NCBI GenBank assembly: GCA_905221605.1
Contig: CAJNDS010000218.1
Span: 140,001-170,000 of the forward strand
DNA: 30,000 nucleotides
Source: Symbiodinium natans
Lineage: Eukaryota > Sar > Dinophyceae > Suessiales > Symbiodiniaceae
Direction of reading: 5' to 3'
A program made the translations under genes and the position numbers. This document shows, in pieces, positions 16,468-25,500 of this stretch (positions within the stretch are counted from its first letter, which is position 1; each line of letters starts with the position of its first letter). The notes beneath the pieces are model-generated. The model had not been told where the DNA came from, searched no databases, and worked only from the letters and a program-made list of their open reading frames with translations.

Positions 16468-18953
16468 GTTTAGGGGTTTAGGGTTTAGGGTTTAGGGTTT
16501 AGGGTTTAGGGTTTAGGGTTTAGGGTCTAGGGTTCAGGGTTCAGGGTTCAGGGTTTAGGGTTTAGGGTTTAGGGTTTAGGGTTTGAGTGCTGTTCCCATT
16601 AAGGAACATAATGTTCTTAATATCAGAATAGGGTTATATGGCTTGATCTACCCTTCTGGTGGCACTTAGTTTAAGTGCCTTCAAAAACCGTGTAACCCTC
16701 TAGACCGCCCAGAAGCCCCACACCCCTCAAAACCGTAAATCCAAACAAACTCAGAAGCCAGGACCCCTACCATCCCTGCAGCCCAAAAAATCAGCACGCC
16801 GCGTGCAACTCTCAGCCCTCTGCCATACTGGCTGGGTCGTTTCAGCCCCTCTGCTAGTCATGTAAGATAGGCCAAATAAGTGGTAGTGTAAGCTATCTCG
16901 AGGCCTATAAACCCTGTACGCCCGAAATCCCAAACCCTAACCCTAACTCTCAACTGCCCGCAAGGGCATAGTATGGGATCCCCACATCTCAAGTCGTCAT
17001 AGTTAAGGTAGAGGTAGTCTAGGATCCCATCAGAGGTCAAAAACGGAGCCTAACCCGCAAAAATCCCTAAACCCATGGGGCCCTAAACCCTAAACCCTAA
17101 ACCCTAAACCCTAAACCCTAAACCCCCAGGAAAGAAATGGAGGCCTGGTCGCGGCGGCGCTCTGAGCCACCGCAGGCGGAAGCTTCAGGCCTGACGCAGG
17201 TCAGGATTTTGGGTTTAGGGTTTAGGGTTTAGGGTTTAGGGTTTAGGGTTTAGGGTTTAGGGTTTAGGGTTTAGGGTTTAGGGTTTAGGGTTTAGGGTTT
17301 AGGGTTTAGGGTTTAGGGTTTAGGGTTTAGGGTTTAGGGTTTAGGGTTAGGTTTAGGGTTTAGGGTTTAGGGTTTAGGGTTTAGGGTTTAGGGTTTAGGG
17401 TTTAGGGTTTAGGGTTTAGGGTTTAGGGTTTAGGGTTTAGGGTTTACGTCTTAGGTTTTAGGGTTCAGGGTTTAGGGTTTGGGGCTTTTAAGTCTAGGGT
17501 TTAGGGCTTGAGCCATACGATCTTCATGATGAAGATCCTAAAGCCCTGATGGTGCAGTTTAAGGTTGAAAGCCTCAAGCGTTCCGGGGTTGATCTACACT
17601 GTGGGGCCTCCATGTTGTTGATCTCCTGATCTTGCACTATACAGGGTTTAGGGTTTAGGTTTTAGGGTTTAGGGTTTAGGGCTTAGGGTTTAGGGTTTAG
17701 GGCTTAAGGTTTAGGGTAGGGCTTCCCCATGGCGCGAGGCTGGCGGGAAGCAAAAGCTCACGATCGCTGCAAGTCTATGGGTTGGGAAGCCACAAACCTT
17801 CAGGACTATGATAACATGTTGCATGTCCATGGGGCCGTTTTGGTAGAGCTATTTGGGGTATGCATCCCTCTCTGAACCCTAAAGGTAGTGGCTGGTAGTC
17901 TCCACCTCTTGTACTATGTGTGCCCACCACCCCAAAAGGAGCGGCGGAAAGTGCGAATGACAGCCAGGGCTCCGCTGACTTTCTTGGTTTGCGTCGTGAG
18001 GTGCAACGGCTACGGCTACCCGAACCAGTTTAGGTTTTAGGGTTTAGAGTCTAGGGTTCAGGGTTTAGGGCTTAGGGGCTTAGGGGCTTAGGGTTTAGGT
18101 CCCTAAACCCTAGACCCATCAGAGCTGGGCACTGCTAGTGCATCTTGGACAGTTGCAGACCAAGCTGTGCAGGTGAGATCGGATTTTTCAAGGGCTCTTA
18201 AGTGGCCGTTGAGAGGCGTTGCAGGGGTTGGGGGGCTGACGACTATTCTTGGGACTCTAAACTCCTAGGCGGATTCAGAAGGGTGCCCTTTGTTGCTTAA
18301 GGGGCTTTACAAGGGAACCTATACGCCCCCCAAAAAAGGGACTAAGGGCACTACTGGGCATCCTAGACGCTGAGCTCCCGAATCTCAGTCGCGACGTGCG
18401 CCTGCGGTGTCCATCGCCCCGTAGCCGGTGGCAGCAGCTGCTTTTGATCGGTAGGTGGGCCTCTCCAGGCTTAAGGGGGGGTTTAGGGGGGGCTTTAGGG
18501 GGGTTTAGGGGGTGGTAGGTGGACCTCTCCAGGTTTAAGGGGGGGTTTAGGGGGAGCTTTTAGGGGGGTTTAGGGGGTTTGGGGGGTGTCTAGAGGGTTT
18601 GGGGCGGGGGTTTAGGGGGGTTGAGGGGTTTGGAGTTTAGGGGGTGTTTAGGGGGTTTGGGTGGTTTAGCGGGTTTAGGGGTTTAGGGGGTGTTAAGGGG
18701 GTTTAGGGAGTTTAGGGGGTTTGGGGGTTTAAGGGGTTTATTGGATGTAGGGGCACCAAAGTGGTAGGGGTTTTCGGGGGTGTTTAGGGGCGCTTACGGG
18801 GGAGGAGGGTTTAGCGGGGTTTAGGGGGGTTTGGATTTCCGTGTTGCTCTGGGTTTTGGATGTCCAGGGTTTGCGGGAAGTAAACCATCGTGGTTGTTTC
18901 TCGCAGGACTAGCGAAATTACAGCAGGACCAGCGGAGATGGGGGATGTTGTAA
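16389..18953 (+). CDS. Unidentified plus-strand gene, C-terminal part
   Basis: A series of plus-strand exon candidates joins in phase and ends at TAA 18951-18953. The first (GPHVGFLFRRDALRAV) resembles the segment after the PLP lysine in class V aminotransferases and cysteine desulfurase-like proteins, where GPHVGFLY/W is followed by an RRE/RRD helix. The rest has no recognised family, so the link between the first two exons and the last five is uncertain. Splice signals at the 3' end are unusually good (CAG|GTGAGA, G|GTAGGT, TTTCTCGCAG|G). Upstream exons must lie left of 16389 or are unrecognised. It may be more than one gene. Confidence 0.35.
17130..17199 (+). CDS. Candidate exon (KEMEAWSRRRSEPP)
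   Basis: It encodes KEMEAWSRRRSEPPQAEASG then LTQ, between CCCCCAG|G and CAG|GTCAGG, in phase with the exon at 16389. A minus-strand frame is also open here. Confidence 0.35.
17212..17460 (+). repeat. TTTAGGG array (about 250 bp)
   Basis: About 34 near-perfect heptamers with one slip at about 17346. Confidence 0.95.
17720..17857 (+). CDS. Candidate exon (GFPMARGWREAKAHD)
   Basis: Forty-six codons run from GTAG|GGC to GGG|GTATGC, reading GFPMARGWREAKAHDRCKSM, then WEATNLQDYDNMLHVHG and AVLVELFG. No family is recognised. The downstream intron would be only 41 nt. Confidence 0.35.
17899..18027 (+). CDS. Candidate exon (GSADFLGLRREVQRL)
   Basis: Forty-three codons run from GTAG|TCT to CCA|GTTTAG and include TTPKGAAESANDSQGSADFL and GLRREVQRLRLPEP. 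The donor overlaps a telomere-like repeat. No domain is recognised. Confidence 0.35.
18125..18172 (+). CDS. Candidate exon (LGTASASWTVADQAVQ)
   Basis: Sixteen codons end at a consensus donor, CAG|GTGAGA. A second frame is open, but it does not keep phase with the next exon. Confidence 0.4.
18278..18366 (+). repeat. Dispersed repeat, copy 1
   Basis: GAAGGGTGCCCTTTGTTGCT, then ACAAGGGAACCTA and ACTACTGGGCATCCTAG, recur at 21562-21634. It ends eight bases before a candidate exon. Confidence 0.65.
18375..18450 (+). CDS. Candidate exon (LPNLSRDVRLRCPS)
   Basis: It encodes LPNLSRDVRLRCPSPRSRWQ then QLLLI, ends at a good donor (G|GTAGGT) and begins just after a dispersed repeat (18278-18366). Confidence 0.4.
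18477..18830 (+). repeat. G-rich degenerate telomere-like region
   Basis: Units have expanded G runs (GGGGGGTTTAG, GGGGGTTTGG). It includes a duplicated block TAGGTGG(G/A)CCTCTCCAGG at about 18451 and 18514. It is the last intron of the plus-strand gene. Confidence 0.75.
18907..18953 (+). CDS. Terminal exon (LAKLQQDQRRWGML-stop)
   Basis: After a strong acceptor (GTTTCTCGCAG|GA) it reads LAKLQQDQRRWGML and TAA, in exact phase with the previous exon (split Gly). Confidence 0.45.
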
Positions 18954-19661
18954 ACTATGGAGCCTTGTGGGGAGTCGCTATTTCTGTACAGTATATGTGT
19001 TTACGGCACAAAATGCCCAGATGATATACTTTTGACTTTGAGACAACACCCCGCAGCATTGACAAGCTGCAGAGGAGCGACAATGCCAACCCCACAGTTT
19101 CAAGCGAAGGGAAAACGAAGTGGAGAAATGGGACGTCAGGGTTTAGAATTGAGGGTTACATGAAGAGCTTTAGGACATACAGGACCCCTCTTCTCCAGAA
19201 ATGATCTATGCGACCGATAGAAACCGGAATGAGCATACTGGGGCTCCCTTGATACCCACCCAGAGAGTGGAGCACATGGGAGCCATGTGTTCCACATCAA
19301 AGCATCACCCATCTTCACCCCACCCCCCCCATGCTCCCTCAAGCACCAGTAGGGTCTAGGGTCCAGGGTTTAGGGTTTTGGGTTTAGGGTATAGGATTTA
19401 GGGTTTAGGGCCTTAGGGTTTAGCTTCTAAGACTTGGGGTCCTAAAGCTTCAAGGCTTAAGGGTTCAAGCAACTCAGCGAACTTTTCGCCTTGAGCTCGG
19501 CGGGCCCTAGACTGCAAAACCTTGAGCCCTTGAACCTTAAACCGGGGGAGGCTCGCCCTTCTACTAGCAGCCCTTGATAGGAATTCTGGTACCCCCCCCA
19601 CTAGAGTCCCTAGTAAGGAACTGTGAGTATAAGGGGAAAACCTCCCAACCTGGTAGTAGTG

Positions 19662-19718
<57 letters not shown>

Positions 19719-19754
19719 TAGTGAACCCCCAAACCCGCAGCCCTCAGCTTTTGA
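18954..19754. other. Spacer between convergent genes
   Basis: The plus gene ends at 18953 and the RS/RD gene's stop is at 19755. The spacer holds a non-repetitive 400-bp stretch, a short TTTAGGG cluster (19358-19420), a hairpin relic (19573-19622) and the TAG microsatellite. No polyadenylation motif was recognised. Confidence 0.5.
19651..19719 (+). repeat. TAG/GTA trinucleotide microsatellite
   Basis: About 22 copies are nearly perfect. It lies just 3' of the RS/RD gene stop. Confidence 0.9.
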
Positions 19755-19815
19755 TCACCGCCGATCTCTGCGATCCCTGTCCCGGTCCCGTCGGTCCCGG
19801 TCCCGGCTGCGGGAC
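19755..19815 (-). CDS. Terminal RS/RD exon
   Basis: After CTCAG|G it reads SRSRDRDRRDRDRDRRDRR and TGA (19757-19755). Alternating Arg-Asp/Ser dipeptides are typical of spliceosomal protein tails. The plus strand also reads Arg/Ser-rich, an effect of complementary repeats, but without a stop at a sensible place. Confidence 0.65.
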
Positions 19816-21852
19816 CTGAGCAGCTTCGGGGCTTGGGGGGTTGGGGGATTTAGGGCTTAGGGTTTAGGGTTTAGGGTTTAGGGTTTAGGGTTTAGGGTTT
19901 AGGGTTTAGGGTTTAGGGGTTAGGGGTTAGGGTTTAGGGTTTAAGGTTTAGGGTTTAGGGTTTAGGGTTTAGGGTTTAGGGTTTAGGGTTTAGGGTTTAG
20001 GGTTTAGGGTTTAGGGTTTAGGGTTTAGGGTTCAGGGTTTAGGGTTTAGGGTTTAGGGTTGTTTACAGTAGGGATTGAAGGTTTAGGGTTTGGGGTTTAG
20101 GGTGTCCAGGTTCAGGGCTTGGGGTTTAGGGTTTGGAGTAGGGATGAAAGGTCTAGGGTTTGGGGTTTTAAGGGTGTAGAGGTCTAGGGCTTGGGGTTTA
20201 GGGTTTAAAGTAGTGTTTAGGGCTTCGGGTTTAGGGTTTGGAGTAGGGATTAAAGGTCTAGGGTTTTAGGGTTGGTAGGATTTGGGAAGTGTTGGGCTCA
20301 TCAGGAATGGTTCTTTATCTTTTCTTGTTTTGTTTCAATAGTTTTTATTATGATTTTTTTGGTATTAGTATTTATGATGATTTCCATTATTACGATTATA
20401 ACTAATATGTTTCGTCTCTGTTTTTGTGGTGGTGGTGGTGGTGGTGGTGGTGGTGGTGGTGGTGGTGGTGGTGGTGGTGGTGGTGGTGGTGGTGGTGGTG
20501 GTGGTGGTGGTGGTGGTGGTGGCAGGATTTTTGGATTCGGGGTTTGTAGAACTCTATCTGGAAGCTTTAAGGCCCCCGAAGAACGACCTACATAAACCCT
20601 AGCCCCCAAGCCCAGCCCCCAAAAAACCAAAAACTAAAAAAGAAACATAAACTACGTGGGATGTAGCCATACTACGTTGTACTAGCTCATAATCAATACA
20701 ATGCACGAAAGCAAAATAGACAGATGAACATGTCTTGAGGAAATACGCTTGAAACAGAAGGCCCCAAAGCCCCAAAGCCTAAATCCTAAACCCTAAACCC
20801 TAAACCCTAAACCCTAAAAACCCTAAAATCCTAAACCCGAAACCCTAAAAACCCTAAATCCTAAACCCTAAACCCTAAACCCTAAAACCCCTAAACCCTA
20901 AACCCTACAAACCCTAAAAACCCTAAAAACCTAAACCCTACATCTTCTTGGCAAAAGCAGCAGGGCGCCGGGCCGATAGCGGCCGGGAGGCTCGCGACCC
21001 CGCTCCCCACGCCGACTGTCGCCATCTGGCAGCTGGGCTTTTTAGGGGTTTGGGGTTTAGGGTTTAGGGTTTAGGGTTTAGGGTTTAGGGTTTAGGGTTT
21101 AGGGTTTAGGGTTTAGGGTTTAGGGTTTAGGGTTTAGGGTTTAGGGTTTAGGGTTTAGGGTTAGGTTTAGGGTTGAGGGTCGATTAGGGCAAGGATCCCG
21201 ACGCAGCGTGCTTGAGGCGTGCAACCCTCAACACGAATGCTTTCATGGTGTTCGCTCAGGCTGGTTCCTCAAGGGGTTTAGGGTTCTTAGGGCTCATATC
21301 TTGGGGTTCTTAGGGTTCTTAGGGTTCTTGGGGTTCTTGGGGTTCTTTGGGTTCTTATGGTTCTTAGGGTTCTTAGGGTTCTTAGGGTTCTTGGGGTTCT
21401 TGGGGCTCATAGGGTTCGCAGGGTTCTTAAGGCTCCTAGTCTGGATCGGAAATCGTTCTGTCGTGCCGCCCGGCTGGCCGGTCCCATCCTTCCCGTCTGG
21501 TTTCTCGTGGCTATCCGCCCAAGAAAAGAAGTTCTAGGCTGCCCAGTAACCAAGGCCTAAAAAGGGTGCCCTTTTTTGCTTAAAGGGGTTTATAAGGGAA
21601 CCTAAACCCCCAGGGTACTACTGGGCATCCTAGAGTTTTGGTGGAAATCAACATGGGGGCTTACGAAAATAAGGGGCCCCTAAGATAGACCCCAAACAGG
21701 AAATTCCCTTATAATGAGGACCCCCAAAAGGGAACACCCACATGTACGGGTGGTGAGCGTCGCTCTCCTCCATGCGACCGGGTCTGCTCGACACAGTGCT
21801 CTTCGGAACTGAAGTCCGGGCTCGGAGGCAGAGCATAGGCTGTAGCAGCCAT
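19755..21852 (-). CDS. Small RS/RD-tail protein gene
   Basis: RS- and RD-rich tails mediate protein and RNA contacts in nuclear splicing proteins. The terminal exon ends in a long Arg/Asp/Ser run and TGA; the exon before it joins in exact phase (GC donor, CAG|G acceptor) and is Arg/Gly/Glu rich. Upstream candidates are an island at 21436-21510 and an ATG at 21852. No RRM or zinc finger is seen, so the partner domain is unknown. It lies on the same strand just downstream of the PPIL4-like gene and may alternatively be that gene's C-terminus, since PPIL4 proteins usually end in an RS-type tail. Introns contain telomere arrays, a 33-copy GGT tract and a TAG triplet tract. Confidence 0.5.
19848..20060 (+). 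repeat. TTTAGGG array
   Basis: More than 25 heptamers with two slips. A decayed 65-70 bp repeat follows (GGGTTTGGAGTAGGGAT copies at about 20060-20250). Confidence 0.93.
20426..20522 (+). repeat. GGT trinucleotide microsatellite, about 32 copies
   Basis: The tract is uninterrupted. The poly-Gly and poly-Pro frames it creates are artefacts. It lies in the intron before the RS/RD terminal exon. Confidence 0.9.
20780..20942 (-). repeat. CCCTAAA/CCCTAAAAA array
   Basis: It mixes 7-, 8- and 9-bp units directly 3' of the exon at 20974-21025. Confidence 0.88.
20974..21025 (-). CDS. Exon GDSRRGERGREPPGRY
   Basis: It encodes GDSRRGERGREPPGRY plus a split Arg. The acceptor is CCAG|AT and the donor CG|GCCC, which joins the RS/RD terminal exon in frame. 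Confidence 0.55.
21283..21440 (+). repeat. 9-bp array (GGGTTCTTA / GGGTTCTTG)
   Basis: Telomere-like words carry an extra CT; translated in one frame they give a spurious LGF repeat. A second block is at 22120-22260. Confidence 0.88.
21436..21510 (-). CDS. Candidate internal exon, RS/RD gene
   Basis: The island follows a pyrimidine-rich acceptor (CTTCTTTTCTTGGGCGGATAG). All three minus frames are open; one reads HEKPDGKDGTGQPGG, another ETRREGWDRPAGRHDR. Either would suit a charged tail, and I cannot decide. Confidence 0.35.
   Translation of the reverse strand, partial: PRETRREGWDRPAGRHDRTISDPD
21562..21634 (+). repeat. Dispersed repeat, copy 2
   Basis: AAGGGTGCCCTTTTTTGCTT, then ATAAGGGAACCTA and TACTACTGGGCATCCTAG match copy 1. 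It lacks about 17 internal bases of copy 1. Confidence 0.65.
21659..21742. mobile_element. GGGGTACC-type hairpin repeat
   Basis: It begins CTTACGAAAATAAGGGGCCC and contains ATAGACCCCAAA and GAGGACCCCCAAAAGG, the same family as 5985-6142. Confidence 0.6.
21735..21852 (-). CDS. Candidate first exon, RS/RD gene
   Basis: From ATG at 21852 it reads MAATAYALPPSPDFSSEEHC then VEQTRSHGGERRSPP. Two other frames are also open over part of this stretch, and the 3' splice boundary runs into a hairpin element, so the frame and end are tentative. Confidence 0.35.
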
Positions 21853-21865
21853 GGTTGTGCGGGGG

Positions 21866-22026
21866 TTTAGGGTTTAGGGTTTAGGGTTTAGGGTTTAGGG
21901 TTTAGGGTTTAGGGTTTAGGGTTTAGGGTTTAGGGTTTAGGGTTTAGGGTTTAGGGTTTAGGGTTTAGGGTTTAGTGTTTAGGGTTTAGGGTTTAGGGTT
22001 TAGGGTTTAGGGTTTAGGGTTTAGGG
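21866..22026 (+). repeat. TTTAGGG array upstream of RS/RD gene ATG
   Basis: About 22 heptamers end 14 bp before the candidate start codon at 21852. Confidence 0.95.
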
Positions 22027-22119
22027 CTATGAAATCTACCCTATGTCGGGTCGATCTTTGCTCTCTGATTGACGAAGGTGGCGGCCTCGCTCGTAGCTGG
22101 GCCAGATCTGGGTTCTTAG

Positions 22120-22260
22120 CGTTGTTTAGGGTTCTTAGGGTTCTTAGGGTTCTTGGGGTACTTGGGGTTCTTGGGGTTCTTGGGGTTCTTGGGTTCTTGG
22201 GGTTCTTGGGGTTCTTAGGGTTCTTGGGGTTCCTGGAGTTCTTGGGGTTCTTAGCGTGTT
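22120..22260 (+). repeat. 9-bp array (GGGTTCTTG / GGGTTCTTA)
   Basis: It has the same unit as 21283-21440 and follows a 90-bp island at 22027-22118 whose coding status is unclear. Confidence 0.88.
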
Positions 22261-22463
22261 GAGGGTCTAGGGTTCAAGGTTTAGCCTTCATCCTGCACCC
22301 TGACACCTCAAACCCTCAACCCGAAACCCTGGTTATCCACGAAAGGCCCCCCAAACCTAACTCACATACCCTCGACCCGAAATCCTACACCCCCTAACCC
22401 CTACACCCTCAAACCCCCAAGCCCTCTACCCCAAACCCTACACCTAATGTGGGCGGGTCAAGA

Positions 22464-22535
22464 TTAGGCTTCAATGGTTTCCATGGCCTCCGCGGCGGCC
22501 GCCATTCTCAAAGAGGAAGCCTTCTGTTTTTGCGT
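22464..22535 (-). CDS. Probable terminal exon of PPIL4-like gene
   Basis: After CACCCCAG it reads [23 protein letters not shown] and TAA, in phase 0 with the previous exon. It could instead belong to another gene: a plus-strand ATG at 22470 opens a frame across the same bases. Confidence 0.4.
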   Translation of the reverse strand, partial: TQKQKASSLRMAAAAEAMETIEA

Positions 22536-25500
22536 CTGGGGTGTAGGGGTTAGGGGTTTAGGGGTTAGGGGTTGAGGGTTTACCATTTAAGGTTTAGGGT
22601 TTAGGGGTTCTGAGTTTAGGGGTGTTGGGTTTACGGGGTTTATGGCTTCGGGTTCGGCGAAACCCTATACCCTAAACCCTTATAGTACAGTTGCTGCCAT
22701 ACATGATGCTCTCCCCATAAAAGACTGCCCTAAGGACATGGAACATCTCAAGCTTAGGGTCGAAAGGCCGGAGTGCACCTGCACTCACCCAAGCCTTCAA
22801 GCCCTAACACCCTAAACCCTAAACCCTAAACCCTAAACCCTAAACCTTGAGCCCAAACTGCGACCTCCCTCCTTCAAGGACCCTCCTGGGGCACCAGAAG
22901 CGCAGCTCAGAGCCAGGGTGGCTTGGGATTTGGAGCTTGGAATTTTGAGGTTTTGGGGTTTTGCGGTTAGGGTTTAGGGTTTAGGGTTTAGGGTTTAGGG
23001 TTTAGGGTTTAGGGGTTAGGGTTTAGGGTTTAGGGTTTAGGGTTTAGGGTTTAGGGTTAAGGGTTTAGGGTTTAGGGTTTAGGGTTTAGGGTTTAGGGTT
23101 TAGGGTTTAGGGTTTAGGGTTTAGGGTTTAGGGTTTAGGGTTTAGGGTTTAGGGCTCAGGGCTCAGGGCTTAGGGCTCAGGGCTTAGGGCTTGGGGCCTA
23201 GGGTTTAGGGCTTAGGGTGGGGGCCACCAGTCCTCCCTACAAGCTAATGCCAACCCCTGCACCCCCAAACCCCTGCATCCTTGCACCCTACAGAAGTCAT
23301 CCCTTGCTATTCTCTACTCCCCTTGGAACCTTTTACAAAAAAGTCCTGTAGTTTTTTGAGGTTTACTAAACCCTCAGCCCTAAACCCTAAACCCTAGACC
23401 CTAAACCTGAGGAGAGATCCGCGCTGGGGCGCCTCCTTGCGATCCTTTGCCGCCAGGCTTGGGCCCCTCCGCTGCCGACAGCAGCGGGGCCTTTGAAGGC
23501 GGCAGCTTAGGGCTTTTAGGGGTTTAGGGGTTTCGGGTTTTAGGGTTTAGGGTTTAGGGCTTAGGGTTTAGGGTTTGGGGTTTGGGGTTTAGGCTTTAGG
23601 GCTTTTGTTTCAGGTCTTTTAGGGGTTGTGGGGTTTGGAAGTTTTGGGGCTCGGGGTGTGGAATCAAGCGTTTCTGGGGTCTAGGGCTTGCCTGGCTTAG
23701 GCGTTAAGGGCCTTGTGGGGTTGAGGGGTTGTGGGGTTTAGGGGTTTTGGGGTTCGGGGTGTAGATTCAAGGGTTTCTTCAAGGCTTTCTGGGGTTCATG
23801 GCTTGTGGGTCCAGGGCTTTAGGGGTTTGCAGGGTTTAGGGGTTCGAGGCTTAGGCTTTCGGGGTTCGGGTGCAGGTCTTGCGGGGAGATTGTGGGGTTT
23901 TGGGGGAGGCTGCTTCGCATTGGTTTTCAGAGCCTTGGATTTCGATTTGAGGTGTAGGGTTTGGAGAGTTCGGGGTATCAACTCCTAAAAAGTCTCAGAG
24001 GCAACCCTGGCACGACACTTCGGAAGGATGCACAGGGGATTCCACTAGAAAACCCAGAGTGGAGGGGGCCAAGGCTTTTGGCTTACAGGTTAGGGGGTTT
24101 AGGGTTTGGGGTTTAGGGTTTGGGGTTTGGGGTTTGGGGTTTGGGGTTTGGGGTTTGGGGTTTGGGGGTTGGGGGTTGGAGTTTGGGGTTTGGGGTTTGG
24201 GGTTTGGGGTTTGGGGTTTGGGGTTTGGGGTTTGGGGGTTAGGGTTTGGGGTTTAGAGCTTAGGGTTTAGGGCTGCTTAGGGTAGGCCTTCGGGCTTAGG
24301 AGCCCAGGGCTTAGGGCGGGGGGGGGGGGGACGGGGGGCAGTCAGCTGGGCTTACTTGGAGGTTCATGGTACTGATTAACCAATTATAACTGTACTTATC
24401 ACCCACAGATAAGCCCCTTTTAGTGCCCTAATATGGTTACGCGTACACTTGTAAGCACAGTAATAATTGGTTAGTAAACCCTAAACCCTAGACCCTAGAC
24501 CCTAAACCCTAAACCCTAAACCCTAAACCCTAAACCCTAAACCCTAAACCCTAAACCCTAAACCCTACATGAGCCTCCAAGTAGGGCTTCTCGGGAACAC
24601 CCCTCAAACCCTGCTTCCGGGGCCCGGTCCTGGTCGCTGCCCTTGTCTTTGCTCTTCCCCTTGCCCTTCCCCTTGCCTCTGCCTGGAGTGAGTTTTTAGG
24701 GTTTAGGGTTTAGGGTTTAGGGTTTAGGGTTTGGGGTTTAGGGTTTAGGGTTTGGGGTTTAGGGTTTAGGGTTTGGGGCTTAGGGCTTAAGATGCCTAAG
24801 CCCGGCAACCCTAAACCCCAAACCCTACATTCTACACCCTCAACCCTAAACTTTACCGGCTTCTAGGTTTCCCCCGAACACTTCGAATCGAAGATGCAGA
24901 CTGGGGTTGGGGAGTTGGGGCGCTTGGGGGTGCTGTATCAGGGCCTGAGGGGTGGAGAGAGGCTAGGAACAGATGCCTCCACCCTAAAGCCTAAACCCTA
25001 AACCCTCAACCCTAAACCCTAAATCAGGGTTCTGTAACTCGAGCCCGGGGAAAACTCCCATACAACAGTGTCCCTGAACCGGTACCTACTCAAGGGGGCT
25101 GCTGGGTTGCCGGGCGTAGGGATCTTAAGCCCCAAACCCCAAACCCTAATCCCTAAACCCCAAACCCTAAACCCTAAACCCCAAACCCTAAACCCTAAAC
25201 CCCAAACCCTAAACCCTAAACCCCAAACCCTAAACCCTAAACCCCAAACCCTAAACCCTAAACCCCCCCTTAAGCCCTGAAGCGCAGGCTGTGGCTCCTT
25301 TGCGCCCCGCCTGCGCCCTTGTGCTCGGCGCCTCCCTTCACATCCTCCTGTCACGCGGCTTTGAAGGGTTTAGGGTTTAGGATTTAGGGTTTGGGGTTTA
25401 GGGTTTAGGGTTTCGGGTTTAGGGTTTAGGGTTTAGGGTTTAGGGTTTAGGGTTTAGGGTTTAGGGTTTAGGGTTTAGGGTTTAGGGTTTAGGGTTTAGG

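Noticed and set aside
20272-20595. Long plus- and minus-strand frames with poly-Gly or poly-Pro
   Set aside because: They are produced by the GGT microsatellite; flanks have no codon bias or splice logic.
21208-22262. Open frames encoding LGFLGF repeats
   Set aside because: The 9-bp GGGTTCTT(A/G) repeat is a multiple of three and so stays open by chance.
24059-25354. Frames encoding WGLGF / PKPQTLN repeats
   Set aside because: They are translations of TTTGGGG/TTTAGGG units and their complement in a 21-bp register; not genes.
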